In this document: in pieces, positions 20,763 through 29,956 of the stretch
Numbering within the stretch: position 1 is the first letter of the stretch
How the letters are laid out: each line of letters opens with the position of its first letter
NCBI RefSeq assembly: GCF_000172155.1
Contig: NZ_ABIZ01000001.1
Coordinates: 2,947,105-3,011,104 of the forward strand
Direction: 5' to 3'
Length of the DNA: 64,000 nucleotides
Origin: Verrucomicrobium spinosum DSM 4136 = JCM 18804
GTDB taxonomy: Bacteria; Verrucomicrobiota; Verrucomicrobiia; Verrucomicrobiales; Verrucomicrobiaceae
Notes under the pieces: model-generated
Seen by the model: only the letters and a program-made list of their open reading frames with translations
Told to the model about the DNA's origin: nothing
Databases searched by the model: none
Translations under genes and position numbers: made by a program

Positions 20763-21123
20763 TCTTTTTACATTAATCATCAACGCTGCTCTGTATTCTC
20801 AGGAGCCGGCCACACTGGGGCGAGGTTCGAGTAAAGAATCCACAGAACTGGTGTTGCTGAGCAACTACCTGTCCAAACGTATTGGGGCCGGTAAGGGGGC
20901 AACCGCTGCGAATGACCTCAACTGGAACGAGATTTGGAATGTGGATGGGTTCGCTGACATTTGGTCAAAGACCTTTCTGTTGAAGCCATGGGAGCGTTAC
21001 CGCTTCCTGAAGCAAGGCTACCCGGTGCCACTTGGTTATAGGGACAGAGAGGTGGATGGTATGATTTTTCTCATCAAAACACAGTCATCCCATAGCCCTG
21101 CAAAAGCAGCGCCAGAGGCTTGA
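20749..21123 (+). CDS. Small exported protein of unknown function
   Basis: A 124-residue product with a short signal peptide (MKTLLLFTLIINAALYSQ). It contains no motif I recognise; Trp and aromatic residues cluster in the middle (DLNWNEIWNVDGFADIWS). The start overlaps the end of the orphan C-terminal fragment in another frame. AGGA directly abuts the ATG, so a GTG at 20737 with GAAAGA upstream is a possible alternative start. It ends 63 bp before the end of the IS4-type transposase gene. It may be a real small gene of the island or the 5' part of a gene broken by the insertion. Confidence 0.5.
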   Translation: MKTLLLFTLIINAALYSQEPATLGRGSSKESTELVLLSNYLSKRIGAGKGATAANDLNWNEIWNVDGFADIWSKTFLLKPWERYRFLKQGYPVPLGYRDREVDGMIFLIKTQSSHSPAKAAPEA

Positions 21124-21186
21124 GTTGGTGATGTTTTGAAGTGCCTTTTGCGAAAGTGATTTCTCAAACGGGGCGGTCCTGCTCCG

Positions 21187-22440
21187 TTATGCGACGCCTG
21201 CTGTCCCATAGACGGGGGGCTCCAGCCCAGGCAGATACACGCTTTGCGGGCTGGCTCGCATCTTCCATGGACCGCCTGCTGTCCCATAGAACGCCAGCAA
21301 TCTGAGCAGATCCACCCGGCTCCAAGTCACCCCTCGGATCATCGTGAAGAGGCGGGTGAAGCTGTGCGGCCAGCCCGATACTTGTGCCAGGAACCGCAGC
21401 AGCACATAGAGCAACAGGGCCGCCCAGAGCTGCCAGCGGATCGCGTTTTTGCTATGTCCCAAAAAATCACAGATGCAGAGCGTTTGCTTGATCTGCTTGA
21501 AGAACACTTCAATGCCCCAGCGGCTCTGGTAGAGTTCTCCTACCGTGCTGGCGGCCCATTCTGTCTGGTTGGTGATAAAGGCCATGCGCACTTCCTTGCC
21601 GTCAAGCTCCACGAGCATCTCCACCCGGCGCAGCGGGCCGGGATGTTGCGAAAGGCTCCTGGCTCCTTTGAGCACAATGAGGTCATCGCGCAGCACCTTG
21701 CCTTGCGGCCGTGCCTGGAGCTTGCGCGTCACCCGGTAGCTCATGTTGTCCTTGGCACGGGTGACCCAGAAGATGCCCCGCCCAGTCAACTCCCAGAGGT
21801 GGGCAAAGTTGATGTAAGCCTTGTCAAACAAGGCAATTTCCCCGTCTTTGAGGCTGGCACAAAGCGCGCGGGAGCGCGAGTCATCATGATGAGAGGCTTC
21901 TTCGATGATGGCAAAGGCTGGCAGGAAGGTTTGCAGGTGAGACGCAAATGGAGCTTGGCCGCCGCCTTGCGCTGCCGGTGCTTGGCCCCAACTCATACAG
22001 TTGGCCACCAGGGCGATGGTGCTGGAGTCGATGGCGTAGATGGCCCGTCTAAACCGCCGGGGCAGTCCTTCATAGCGCAGGCCAAACCCGGGGTGCCGAT
22101 GCTGGAGATGATCCAACATCTTCCAAAAGAGGGTCTCCATCAGGTCGCTGTCCCGATTCTTATTGGCATGGGACAGGGTGTTGCGGGCTGGCGGTGTCGC
22201 TCCGCGGATGGCAGCGAGGGCCCCGGCATGATGCCTCAAGCTGTCGCACACATCGTTGAGACTGATGGAGTGTGTCAGTTGCGCGTAGAGCAGGCTGACC
22301 ACGTGACTCCAGGAACTGAAGGTGCGCGGCTGGCTGCCGTGGTGGTGTTGAGCGCAGAGGTTCGCGACCAAGTGCCCGGGAATGAGCTTGCAAAGCTGCC
22401 CCAGAACGCTTCCAATGACTTTGGCTGGTTTGAATTTCAT
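21187..22440 (-). mobile_element. IS4-family transposase (YREK type)
   Basis: The 417-residue transposase is complete, with an N-terminal helical domain and an RNase H-like DDE core. First Asp in IYAIDSSTIAL, second Asp in IALFDKAYINF, and the IS4 signature Tyr-x2-Arg-x3-Glu-x6-Lys in YQSRWGIEVFFKQIK. The ending FYGTAGG...PQSVYLPGL is typical of the group. A 17-bp sequence, CGCCTGCTGTCCCATAG, occurs twice near the 3' end (21195-21211 and 21273-21289). I could not fix the terminal inverted repeats or target duplication; GCTGTCCCATAG at the left and inverted GCCGTCCCACAG near 22490-22501 are weak candidates. The gene is intact, so the element may be active. Confidence 0.9.
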
Positions 22441-22444
22441 CTCA

Positions 22445-22468
22445 GGCCTACCCTGTGTGGGGTAGGCC
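22445..22468 (-). promoter_or_regulatory. Hairpin just upstream of the transposase start
   Basis: On the transcribed strand GGCCTACCC and GGGTAGGCC form a 9-bp stem that ends only 4 bases before the transposase ATG. Such a hairpin would cover the ribosome binding region. In IS10 and IS50 similar structures stop translation from read-through transcripts; the same role here is inference. Confidence 0.5.
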
Positions 22469-22516
22469 GCCAGTCACCTTTTTGTTTCGCTGTGGGACGG
22501 CTGTGTCATCAAAACT

Positions 22517-22960
22517 GTGCCCTCTGACCTTCAGGCACGGGGGGACTCTACTACCAAAGAGGGACTGTGGTGGGATTTTCTGTGGCTGAACACAGCCGGA
22601 GAAGTAAAGTTTGGCCAGTTCCCGGAAGCCGCACTTCCCTCCCAAAATGGCATAATCGCATTGGGTGTTAAGGAACCCAACATCACACCTGAACGTATCG
22701 CCGAGTACGAACGAAAGCTCTCCGAGTTGGGAGGAGTCACGTTCCACAGCCGCGACAACTCTCCCGATTATAGCAAGACGAATTCAGGTTTAATGGAAAC
22801 CCCGCGTCCTTCTTCTTCCATAGGTTCAGAGTCTGGGGTCAAGAAAGTTGCTACGGCGGAACCTCAGGCTGACAAAGTTAGGTTTCTCCCTGTCTGGGGC
22901 GCTGTCGTACTGGTGGCAACAGGCCTACTGTGGTTATTGCTAAAGAGATTTAGGCGGTGA
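22517..22960 (+). pseudogene. C-terminal remnant of a tail-anchored island protein, probably IS-truncated
   Basis: The frame continues upstream into the IS side without a good start; the first GTG at 22517 has no ribosome binding site. The 147 residues hold a globular part (WWDFLWLNTAGEVKFGQFPE), a Ser/Pro-rich linker, and one C-terminal membrane span (VWGAVVLVATGLLWLLL) with a KRFRR tail. This end resembles that of the 19708-20505 protein in layout. I read it as the 3' part of a gene whose 5' part was lost or separated by the insertion element. Confidence 0.5.
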
Positions 22961-23293
22961 AGGATGAACGATAGAGAAGATTGCCTGCCACCCCCAAACT
23001 CAATAAGCAAGGCTACGACAACGCAGCATAGCGCCGCACGAGGAAAGACCAAGCGCGAGGGAAAGGCTTTTCCCGCAAAGAGGTCGAGCACGACACGCAA
23101 TCGCAGCAGATGAGGCGTGTTCATTGGTGTTTCTGGTGGTCCTGTTCAAAACCGAACGAGATTCTTTCTTCAAATGCAGATGATTGCAAAGTCTCTGGGG
23201 TGCCGCCCCGACCTACGATACAAATTCAGCATTGCAGCGAGTAGGCAGGTTTCAAATGTGGGCCTCGATTCGATGATCGAGCTGATGATGGAT
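22961..23293. other. Intergenic stretch, nothing recognised
   Basis: About 330 bp between the tail-anchored remnant and the broken mdh copy. An open frame that enters the mdh copy from 23117 exists, but its first 59 codons resemble no family. No repeat or hairpin of note was seen. Confidence 0.4.
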
Positions 23294-24085
23294 GGGGCGG
23301 ACGGCCAGATCGGCTACTCCCTCCTCTTCCGCATTGCCTCCTGTTCCATGTTCGGCCCGGATCAACCGGTGGCTCTGCGCTTGATTGAAATCGAACCCGC
23401 TCTTCCGACCCTCGGTGGCGTGGTGATGGAACTCGATGACTGCGCTTTCCCGCTGGTGCACAGCATCACCCCCACTTCCGATCTCAACGAGGGCTTCAGA
23501 GGCGTGAACTGGGCTCTGCTCGTCGGTTCCGTGCCGCGCAAGGTAGGGATGGAACGCAAGGACCTGCTCAACATCAACGGGAAGATCTTCGTGGGCCAGG
23601 GCCAGGCGATCGCCAAGAACGCCGCTTCCGATGTGCGTGTTCTCGTGGTGGGCAACCACTCCGCCACTCAGTATCCTGACTTCACCAACGCCAAGATCAA
23701 AGGCCAGGCGGTGACTGAAGTGATCAGCGATCAGGCCTGGCTCGAAGGAGAATTCATCACCACGGTGCAACAGCGTGGTGCGGCCATCATCAAGGCCCGT
23801 GGCTCCTCCTCCGCGGCCTCTGCCGCCAACGCAGTGGTTGACACCGTGAAATCCCTCGTGACGCCGACCCCGGCGGGCGACTGGACCAGCGTGGCCGTCT
23901 GCTCCGATGGCAGCTATGGGGTGGAGAAAGATATCATCACCTCCTTCCCGATCCGCACGGACGGCTCCAAGTGGGAGATTGTGCAGGGCGTGTCCGTTAG
24001 CGAGTTCAGCCAGGGCAAGATCGACGCCACCGTCAACGAGCTCAAAGAAGAGCGCGACGCGGTGAAGGAACTGGGTCTCATCTAA
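23294..24085 (+). pseudogene. mdh: Second malate dehydrogenase copy, truncated and internally deleted
   Basis: Similarity to mdh starts at its codon 11 (GGGGCGG at 23294) and runs to the stop. The first strand of the nucleotide-binding fold is missing. A 165-bp in-frame deletion removes 55 codons, including NPCNTN and the catalytic TRLDENRA; the His-containing GNHS remains. In the intact gene the deletion ends are 8-bp direct repeats, GGGCAACC at 13179-13186 and 13344-13351, and a single copy is left at 23650-23657. Before that scar I count about 35 differences in 338 bp, nearly all silent. After it there are two in 602 bp. The product cannot be a working MDH. Confidence 0.9.
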
Positions 24086-24251
24086 GGGAAGCCCGGAAGA
24101 CTTTATCCATTGTTGAAGCGGAACCCGCGAGGCGGGTTCCGCTTTTTTGTGCCCGGAATTGGAAGTGCCCCAGAGAGCAAGGCCGGGCCATTTTGACGAA
24201 AAAGACAGTTTTCAGACCAATTCTCCCTAATTCCCATTGACTGAGTGTGGT
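23650..24251 (+). repeat. Direct repeat, copy 2 (mdh 3' end plus downstream)
   Basis: Partner of the block at 13344-13945, same orientation. It starts at the deletion scar of the broken mdh and ends in GTGTGGT; the next base differs between the copies. It includes the terminator and 103 bp beyond it. Confidence 0.95.
24116..24148 (+). terminator. Terminator, duplicated copy
   Basis: Identical to the terminator after the intact mdh: 13-bp stem, GAG loop and T-run. It should stop transcripts leaving the island before PSD1 module 2. Confidence 0.9.
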
Positions 24252-24507
24252 ATTGAGTTAGAACTAGCATGTGCAGGGCTGACCCAACCAATGGGATGCA
24301 CCTCCGATGCCATGTAGAGCACTGACCGGTCGTCCGGAGTTACTCGCAGGCATTTGCCGCCACACCACCAATAACGACGGGATGACTGTTTCCCGGGCCA
24401 GGCATGTGGAGTCGAAGCAAGCGCTTCGGCCATAGATGGCCCCATCTCTCGTTTTCCCTGGCTGGTGAGGCTTCCTCGCGTCGCATTGCCATTCCCCAGT
24501 TACTTCC
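24252..24507. other. Upstream region of PSD1 module 2, nothing recognised
   Basis: About 256 bp from the end of the direct repeat to the PSD1 start. It should contain the promoter of module 2, but no convincing promoter, operator or small gene was found. Confidence 0.4.
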
Positions 24508-27189
24508 ATGGAGCCTTCATTCCATCCCTCTCCCCTAAAAGACTTTGTTGGAGCACAGGCCGCCGTGCTGCGTCGCACGGCAGGTGTTGTGTCCATTGTT
24601 GCCGGGCTTGCTGCCCCTTCACTACTGGCCAGTCCAGCGGTGGATGCTGGTCAGGACCAGTCGCTTGAGTTCTTCGAGAAGAAGGTCCGCCCAATCCTCG
24701 TCAACCATTGCTACACCTGCCACTCTGCGGAGACCAAGCCCGCAGGGGGATTGCGGGTGGATGACCGCAATGGCTTGATCATGGGCGGTGACGAAGGGCC
24801 GGCTGTGGTTCCAGGAAACCCGGACAAGAGCCTGCTCCTGGCCCGTGTGCAGCGGAACCACGCCAAGGTGATGCCGAAGGAGGGTGAACTGCTGACCGAC
24901 ACCCAGATTGCCGATCTCTCCCAGTGGATCAAGGACGGCGCAACGTGGCCGCGGGAGCGCATTCCGGCCTCCATCGGTCGCACCAGCGCAGAGTACGACA
25001 AGCTCAAAGCGGAACACTGGGCCTGGCAGCCCTTGAAGGCACCCGTGGTGCCCGCAGTGAAAGACACGGGGTGGGCACGCGACACCATTGACCAGTTCAT
25101 CCTGGCCAAGTTGGAGGAAAATCAACTCTCCCCGGTGGGCGATGCGGACAAAGTCACCTTGATCCGCCGCGTCACTTATGATCTCACCGGCCTGCCGCCC
25201 AAGCCGGAGGAAGTGTATGCCTTCTTGAAGGACACATCGGATAATGCCTTCGCGAAGGTGGTGGATCGTTTGCTACAGTCCCAGCAATTCGCTGAGCAAT
25301 GGGGACGTCACTGGCTCGATGTGGCCCGCTATGGTGAATCCACCGGCCCGTCCCGCAACATCCCTTATCCTCACGCGTGGAAGTATCGCGATTACGTGCT
25401 GGATGCTGTGAATCGGGACATTCCTTATGATCAGTTCATCCGGGAGCAGATAGCAGGAGATCTCCTTCCTGCCGAGTCGTCTGCAGAGCGTGACCGGCTG
25501 CTGACGGCCACTGGTTTCCTCGCCCTCGGTGTGAAGGATGTGAACCAGCGTTTCAAGGTGCGCTTTACCATGGACAACGTGGACGAGCAGATCGATGCGG
25601 TGACCCGTTCGATCCTCGGGCTTACGGTGAGCTGCGCGCGTTGTCACGATCACAAGTTCGATCCCATCCCTGTTACGGACTACTACGCCCTCGCAGGCAT
25701 CTTCACCAGCACTGACCATTGCGCCGGGGTACGCAACAAGATGGGTGGGGGAGGACTGGACTACTACGACCCGGCCATGCTGGTGAAGCTCGCCTCCGAT
25801 GCTCCTCCGGTGCCGGAAGGGGATGTGGAGAAGCTCAAAGCTCAAGTGGCGGAAGCCAAGGAAGCCTGGGACAAGATCCGTGGCACGCCAGAAGGCCTTG
25901 CTCGCGGGGCCAATGGTCAGCCCAAGCAGCGTGCTTTCCGTGTCAAGTTTGACCGCCTCCAGGGCGACCTGCTGGCTCTGACCGATCCTGCGGCTCGCGG
26001 CCATGCCGTTCACGGTGTGCGCGACGCTACGACCGTGGCGGATACCGAGGTGCGCATTCGCGGTGAGGCGGAACGTTTGGGACCAACGGTGCCCCGTGGT
26101 TTCCTCAGCGCCTTCCAGGTGCCGGGAACGGAGCCGGTCAATCCCCAGCAGAGCGGTCGTCTGGAACTGGCCAAGTGGCTCACCAGCGCGAACAATCCGC
26201 TCACCGGACGTGTCATCGTGAACCGTGTCTGGCAGAGCCTTTTCGGCACCGGCATTGTGAACACGGTGGACAACTTTGGCATCAATGGCGGTCAGCCCTC
26301 TCATCCGGAGTTGCTTGACTACCTGACCCAGGAGTTCGTTCGTGAAGGCTGGTCGCTCAAGAAGCTCGTCCGTCGGGTGGTGCTTACTCGCTCCTATCAG
26401 CTGGGTGTGGAGGCTCCCGATGCCAATCGGGAAGTTGACCCCGCGAACCGGCTGGTCTGGCGTCACTCTCCACGTCGTCTTACGGCGGAAGAGATTCGGG
26501 ACACGCTGCTTGTCACCTCGGGTCAGCTCCTGCCCAAGCCTGAGGCTTCTGCGGCCAAAGAACTGCGCATGGTGGAGATGCGGGACAACGGCGCAGAGGC
26601 GGCCTCTATTCATCGTGCCGCTGACAAGAGCCTCTCCCGCAGCGTCTATCTGCCGCTGCTCCGCGGCGTGACTCCTGGGAACCTGCAGGCCTTTGACCCC
26701 GTCGAGCAGACGTTGGTGACCGGCCAGCGCGATGCCACCACGGTGCCCACTCAGGCGTTGTATCTGCTGAACTCACCCTTTGTGAGGAAGGAAGCACTCG
26801 CCCTGGCCAGCAAGGCGGCCGGTGATACGGCAAGGACCGCTGGTGATTGGGTTCGCCAGATCTACCTCCTGACTCTGGGGCGCTCACCCAGCGATGTCGA
26901 GGCAGCCCGTGCCGAGCAGTTCCTGGCGGACTATGAGTCCACCTACCAGGCAGAACTTGGCAACGCTCCAGTGCTCGCCCAGGCGGAGGGCCGGGAAAGC
27001 TCTGACACCAGCACCACGGACGAAACGGCTGCCAAGCCGCCGGTTGTACCCGAGAACCCTGACAATGTGGACCGCTCCGACCAGGTGGTGGTGGATGAAG
27101 CGGTGGTGGCCCCTGACGCAAAAACCGCCGCATGGCTCAACCTGGTGCAGGCCCTCTACGCCTCTGCTGAGTTCCGTTTCGTGAGGTGA
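24508..27189 (+). CDS. PSD1/DUF1549-DUF1553 secreted cytochrome-type protein (module 2)
   Basis: An 893-residue member of the same family as the module 1 protein, without the large central insert. N-terminal export signal (about 15-42, GVVSIVAGLAAPSLLASP), haem c motif CYTCH at residues 68-72, DUF1549 with WGRHWLDVARYGE and CARCHDHKFDP, a short coiled-coil-like segment in the middle, and DUF1553 with NRVWQSLFGTGIV. The C-terminal part has an acidic insert before the last helix. The ATG at 24508 is the only good start. It is followed after 157 bp, including an inverted repeat, by its DUF1501 partner. No sigma factor gene is adjacent to this pair. Confidence 0.9.
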   Translation: MEPSFHPSPLKDFVGAQAAVLRRTAGVVSIVAGLAAPSLLASPAVDAGQDQSLEFFEKKVRPILVNHCYTCHSAETKPAGGLRVDDRNGLIMGGDEGPAVVPGNPDKSLLLARVQRNHAKVMPKEGELLTDTQIADLSQWIKDGATWPRERIPASIGRTSAEYDKLKAEHWAWQPLKAPVVPAVKDTGWARDTIDQFILAKLEENQLSPVGDADKVTLIRRVTYDLTGLPPKPEEVYAFLKDTSDNAFAKVVDRLLQSQQFAEQWGRHWLDVARYGESTGPSRNIPYPHAWKYRDYVLDAVNRDIPYDQFIREQIAGDLLPAESSAERDRLLTATGFLALGVKDVNQRFKVRFTMDNVDEQIDAVTRSILGLTVSCARCHDHKFDPIPVTDYYALAGIFTSTDHCAGVRNKMGGGGLDYYDPAMLVKLASDAPPVPEGDVEKLKAQVAEAKEAWDKIRGTPEGLARGANGQPKQRAFRVKFDRLQGDLLALTDPAARGHAVHGVRDATTVADTEVRIRGEAERLGPTVPRGFLSAFQVPGTEPVNPQQSGRLELAKWLTSANNPLTGRVIVNRVWQSLFGTGIVNTVDNFGINGGQPSHPELLDYLTQEFVREGWSLKKLVRRVVLTRSYQLGVEAPDANREVDPANRLVWRHSPRRLTAEEIRDTLLVTSGQLLPKPEASAAKELRMVEMRDNGAEAASIHRAADKSLSRSVYLPLLRGVTPGNLQAFDPVEQTLVTGQRDATTVPTQALYLLNSPFVRKEALALASKAAGDTARTAGDWVRQIYLLTLGRSPSDVEAARAEQFLADYESTYQAELGNAPVLAQAEGRESSDTSTTDETAAKPPVVPENPDNVDRSDQVVVDEAVVAPDAKTAAWLNLVQALYASAEFRFVR

Positions 27190-27195
27190 TGGGGG

Positions 27196-27297
27196 AGAGG
27201 GGTGAGGGTTAGAAGTTATGGGTTATGAGCTGCGAGGCAATTCCCGGGAGCGGTCCCACTTCTAACATCTAACCCTTAACGCCTAACCTTTCTCCTC
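27196..27297. repeat. Intergenic inverted repeat of TTAAC-type words
   Basis: The arm at 27196-27229 (GGGTTAGAAGTTATGGGTTA) is imperfectly complementary to 27262-27297 (TCTAACCCTTAACGCCTAAC). The words are the same as in the element at 2667-2762. Here it lies inside a probable PSD1-DUF1501 operon. Confidence 0.6.
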
Positions 27298-27346
27298 ATC
27301 TGAAGTGCCTCCATCCATTTAACAAGCTTCCCCAATCCCAGTTACC

Positions 27347-28726
27347 ATGTTTCGTTCTCCTCAATCTCCCCAGCTTTCCCGCCGTACGGTGCTTCGCTCC
27401 AGCGGTGCGGGGTTTGGCTATCTTGCCCTTGCCGGCCTGCTTGGCCAGGATGCGTTGAAGTCCCAGGCATCTGCCGCGGTGGAGCAGCCGCTGCTCCCGA
27501 AGGCCCCGGTGCTGCCGACCAAAGCCAAGCGCATCATCTTCATCTTCATGGAAGGAGCGATGTCCCAGCATGACACCTTCGACTACAAGCCAGAGCTCAT
27601 TCGCAGCAATGGCAAGTCGGGTCCAGGAGGCGGCACGGTCACGGCCTCCAAGTTCCGCTTCAAACAATATGGCGAGACCGGCACCTACTTCTCGGAGTTG
27701 CTGCCTAACATTGCCAAGCATGCGGACAAGATGTGCTGGTTGCGCGGCTTGCACACAGACACGCCGGCCCACCCACAGGCAGTGGTGCAGCTTCACACCG
27801 GCAGCGCCAACGCCGCACTCACCCGGCCCAGCATGGGATCGTGGCTGCTCTACGGTCTGGGCACTGACAATCAGGATCTGCCCGGCTATGTGACCATCAA
27901 CCCGCCACCGAACTTTGGCGGTGCTGTCAACTACGGCAGTGCGTTCCTGCCGGCTCACTATCAGGGGACGCGTATCACCGATCAAGGATATCTCCCGAAT
28001 CTCAAAGCGGCCTCCGCTGCGAAGTTGCAGCGCAAGCAGCTCGATCTGATTCAGGGCATGAACCGTGACTTTGCCCGTCAGGCCGGATCCCCAGATCCGG
28101 TGGACGGCATCATCGCCTCCTACGAGCTGGGCTTCCGCATGCAGGACAAGGTGCCTGAACTGCTGGATATCTCCAAGGAGCCAGAGCACATCCGTGATGC
28201 CTACGGGGTGAAGGACGGTGCGGCAGGTTCCTTTGCCCGCCAGTGCCTCATGGCCCTGCGCCTGAGTGAGGCCGGTGTGCGGTTCGTGGAAATCTGCCAG
28301 GGTGGGTGGGATCACCACAACAACCTGCACAAGGGCCTGCTGGATCGCACGGCTTCTATTGACCAGCCGACGGCAGCGCTGCTGTCTGACCTGGAAGCCC
28401 GGGGCATGCTCAATGACACCTTGGTGCTCTTTGGTTCTGAATTTGGACGTCTTCCTACGGCGCAGGGCCAGGATGGTCGTGACCACAACATCACCGGCTA
28501 CTCCATGTTCCTGGCCGGCGCGGGTGTGAAGAAGGGCTTTACTTACGGTGCCACGGATGAGCTGGGCATCAAGGCTGTGGAAGGTCGCATGCATACCAAC
28601 GATCTGCACGCCACCCTGCTCGCCCTGATGGGACTGGATCATGAGCGTCTGACTTACCGCTATGCCGGACGCGACTTCCGTCTCACGGATGTGGCCGGGG
28701 AGGTGGTGAAGGATATCTTTGCTTAG
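27347..28726 (+). CDS. DUF1501 protein, Tat-exported (module 2 partner)
   Basis: A 459-residue DUF1501 protein with a Tat-type leader (SRRTVLRSSGAGFGYLALAG). Family pieces: FIFMEGAMSQHDTFDYKP, DHHNNLHKGLLDR in the middle, FGSEFGRLP, and the closing DFRLTDVAGEVVKDIF. It belongs to the alkaline phosphatase-like fold. The gene is the closest relative in this window of the short fossil at 13943-14026, which suggests the fossil came from a gene of this subtype. Intact and full length. Confidence 0.9.
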   Translation: MFRSPQSPQLSRRTVLRSSGAGFGYLALAGLLGQDALKSQASAAVEQPLLPKAPVLPTKAKRIIFIFMEGAMSQHDTFDYKPELIRSNGKSGPGGGTVTASKFRFKQYGETGTYFSELLPNIAKHADKMCWLRGLHTDTPAHPQAVVQLHTGSANAALTRPSMGSWLLYGLGTDNQDLPGYVTINPPPNFGGAVNYGSAFLPAHYQGTRITDQGYLPNLKAASAAKLQRKQLDLIQGMNRDFARQAGSPDPVDGIIASYELGFRMQDKVPELLDISKEPEHIRDAYGVKDGAAGSFARQCLMALRLSEAGVRFVEICQGGWDHHNNLHKGLLDRTASIDQPTAALLSDLEARGMLNDTLVLFGSEFGRLPTAQGQDGRDHNITGYSMFLAGAGVKKGFTYGATDELGIKAVEGRMHTNDLHATLLALMGLDHERLTYRYAGRDFRLTDVAGEVVKDIFA

Positions 28727-28740
28727 AGGTAGGGACTGTT

Positions 28741-28926
28741 AAACCACAGAGGTATAGAAAACACAGAGGAATGACTTTTTGGACAGAATTAACAAAATTT
28801 ACAGAATTAGGGTTTCAAATGCGAACATGGGTGCGCTCATACGGAGAGCCAGAAGATGAACCCTAATTCCGTAAATTCTGTTAATTCTGTCTAAACCTCA
28901 GGTGGAGTCTCAGTGTTCTCTGTGGT
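28741..28926. repeat. Doubly nested intergenic inverted repeat
   Basis: Outer arms: AAACCACAGAGG... at 28741-28770 and ...GTTCTCTGTGGTTT at 28911-28926. Inner arms: ACAGAATTAACAAAATTTAC onward at 28783-28813 and its complement GTAAATTCTGTTAATTCTGT at 28871-28890, extended by AGGGTT/AACCCT. Two different word families are stacked in one element between convergent genes. Confidence 0.7.
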
Positions 28927-29889
28927 TTATTTCATCGTTGCTTCTCTTCCTCTCCTCATATGCCTTCGGAGGGACTGCGGACTCTGGCCGTAGAGTTTGA
29001 CAAAGGCTTGGCGCATTCGCTCCGCCTGGCCGAATCCGACGCTGGCGGCGATCTGTTCCAGGGATTCATCACTGTCTTCGATCCGCGGGCGCGCGGCCTC
29101 GGCGCGAAGCCGTTCTACCGCCCGGGCGGGAGTTTGGCCGGTCTCAGCGAGAAACACCCGCCCAAACTGGCGGGTGCTCAGGCCCACCGCCGCGGCCATG
29201 GCCGCCATGGGGAAGTTTTCAGCCAGATGCTCCCGGGCGTAGTGCAGGGCGTCGCGGATGCGGTGGGATTCTGGTTCCAGGTCCAGCATGGCCGAGAACT
29301 GTGACTGCCCGCCCAGACGGCGGTGGGACATGACCAGTTCGCGGGCCACGGTTTTGGAAACGACGGTGCCCAGATCCTCCTCAATCAAAGCGAGTGCGAG
29401 GTCAATGCCGGCCGTGATCCCGGCGGAGCTCCAGACTTGGCCGTCTTTGATGTAGATGCGGTCGTCATCCAGCATCACCTCCGGGTGTTCCGTGCGGAAC
29501 CTGCCCGCGTGCCGCCAGTGCGTGGTGGCCTTGCGACCGGAAAGCAGTCCCATGCGAGCCATTAGAAAGGCTCCGGTGCACACGCTGGCCACGCGGCGGG
29601 CTCTTTCTGCCGTACGCAGCAGCTTTTGAAATGAGCCCGGAGTGGTGCAACTCTGATGGACCCCCCGGCCTCCTACCACAATGAGTGTGTCTGGAGGAGA
29701 GCGATCCGGAGGGGAAGATGCGACCACCAGACCTGCGGAGCTCGGCATCAATCCGCCCGTCTCAGAGACCACCTGGGTGCTGTAGCTGCCGGGGCAGGCA
29801 CGCTCCGCCAGATCAAACGCTGAGAGCGGTCCGCTCAGGTCGAGTAACTGAAATTGCGGATAGATGAAAAAAGTCACCTTGCGGATCAT
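28927..29889 (-). CDS. GlxA-type transcriptional regulator (DJ-1/PfpI plus AraC domain)
   Basis: A 320-residue regulator with an N-terminal DJ-1/PfpI-like amidotransferase domain (about 1-180, including VASVCTGAFLMARMGLL) and a C-terminal AraC-type double helix-turn-helix (about 215-310, MAAAVGLSTRQFGRVF and IAASVGFGQAERMRQAF). The start MIRKVTFFIYPQ at 29889 matches the family; a TTG 51 bp upstream is less likely. It is divergent from an MFS transporter with only 67 bp between start codons, so it probably controls that gene and itself. The effector is unknown. Confidence 0.9.
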   Translation of the reverse strand: MIRKVTFFIYPQFQLLDLSGPLSAFDLAERACPGSYSTQVVSETGGLMPSSAGLVVASSPPDRSPPDTLIVVGGRGVHQSCTTPGSFQKLLRTAERARRVASVCTGAFLMARMGLLSGRKATTHWRHAGRFRTEHPEVMLDDDRIYIKDGQVWSSAGITAGIDLALALIEEDLGTVVSKTVARELVMSHRRLGGQSQFSAMLDLEPESHRIRDALHYAREHLAENFPMAAMAAAVGLSTRQFGRVFLAETGQTPARAVERLRAEAARPRIEDSDESLEQIAASVGFGQAERMRQAFVKLYGQSPQSLRRHMRRGREATMK

Positions 29890-29956
29890 GGCGTGAAACG
29901 TGGGAATAATGTCGTTTGGGACAAGAGTCTTCTGGGCCAATCATGGAAAGTCAACC

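Noticed and set aside
21195-22501. Terminal inverted repeats of the IS element (GCTGTCCCATAG / GCCGTCCCACAG)
   Set aside because: The left candidate lies inside the transposase coding end and encodes the conserved YGTAG residues, so the match may be chance. No target duplication was found.
23117-23293. Genuine N-terminal extension for the second mdh copy
   Set aside because: The 59 codons before the similarity begins resemble no dehydrogenase and do not rebuild the missing first strand of the nucleotide-binding fold.
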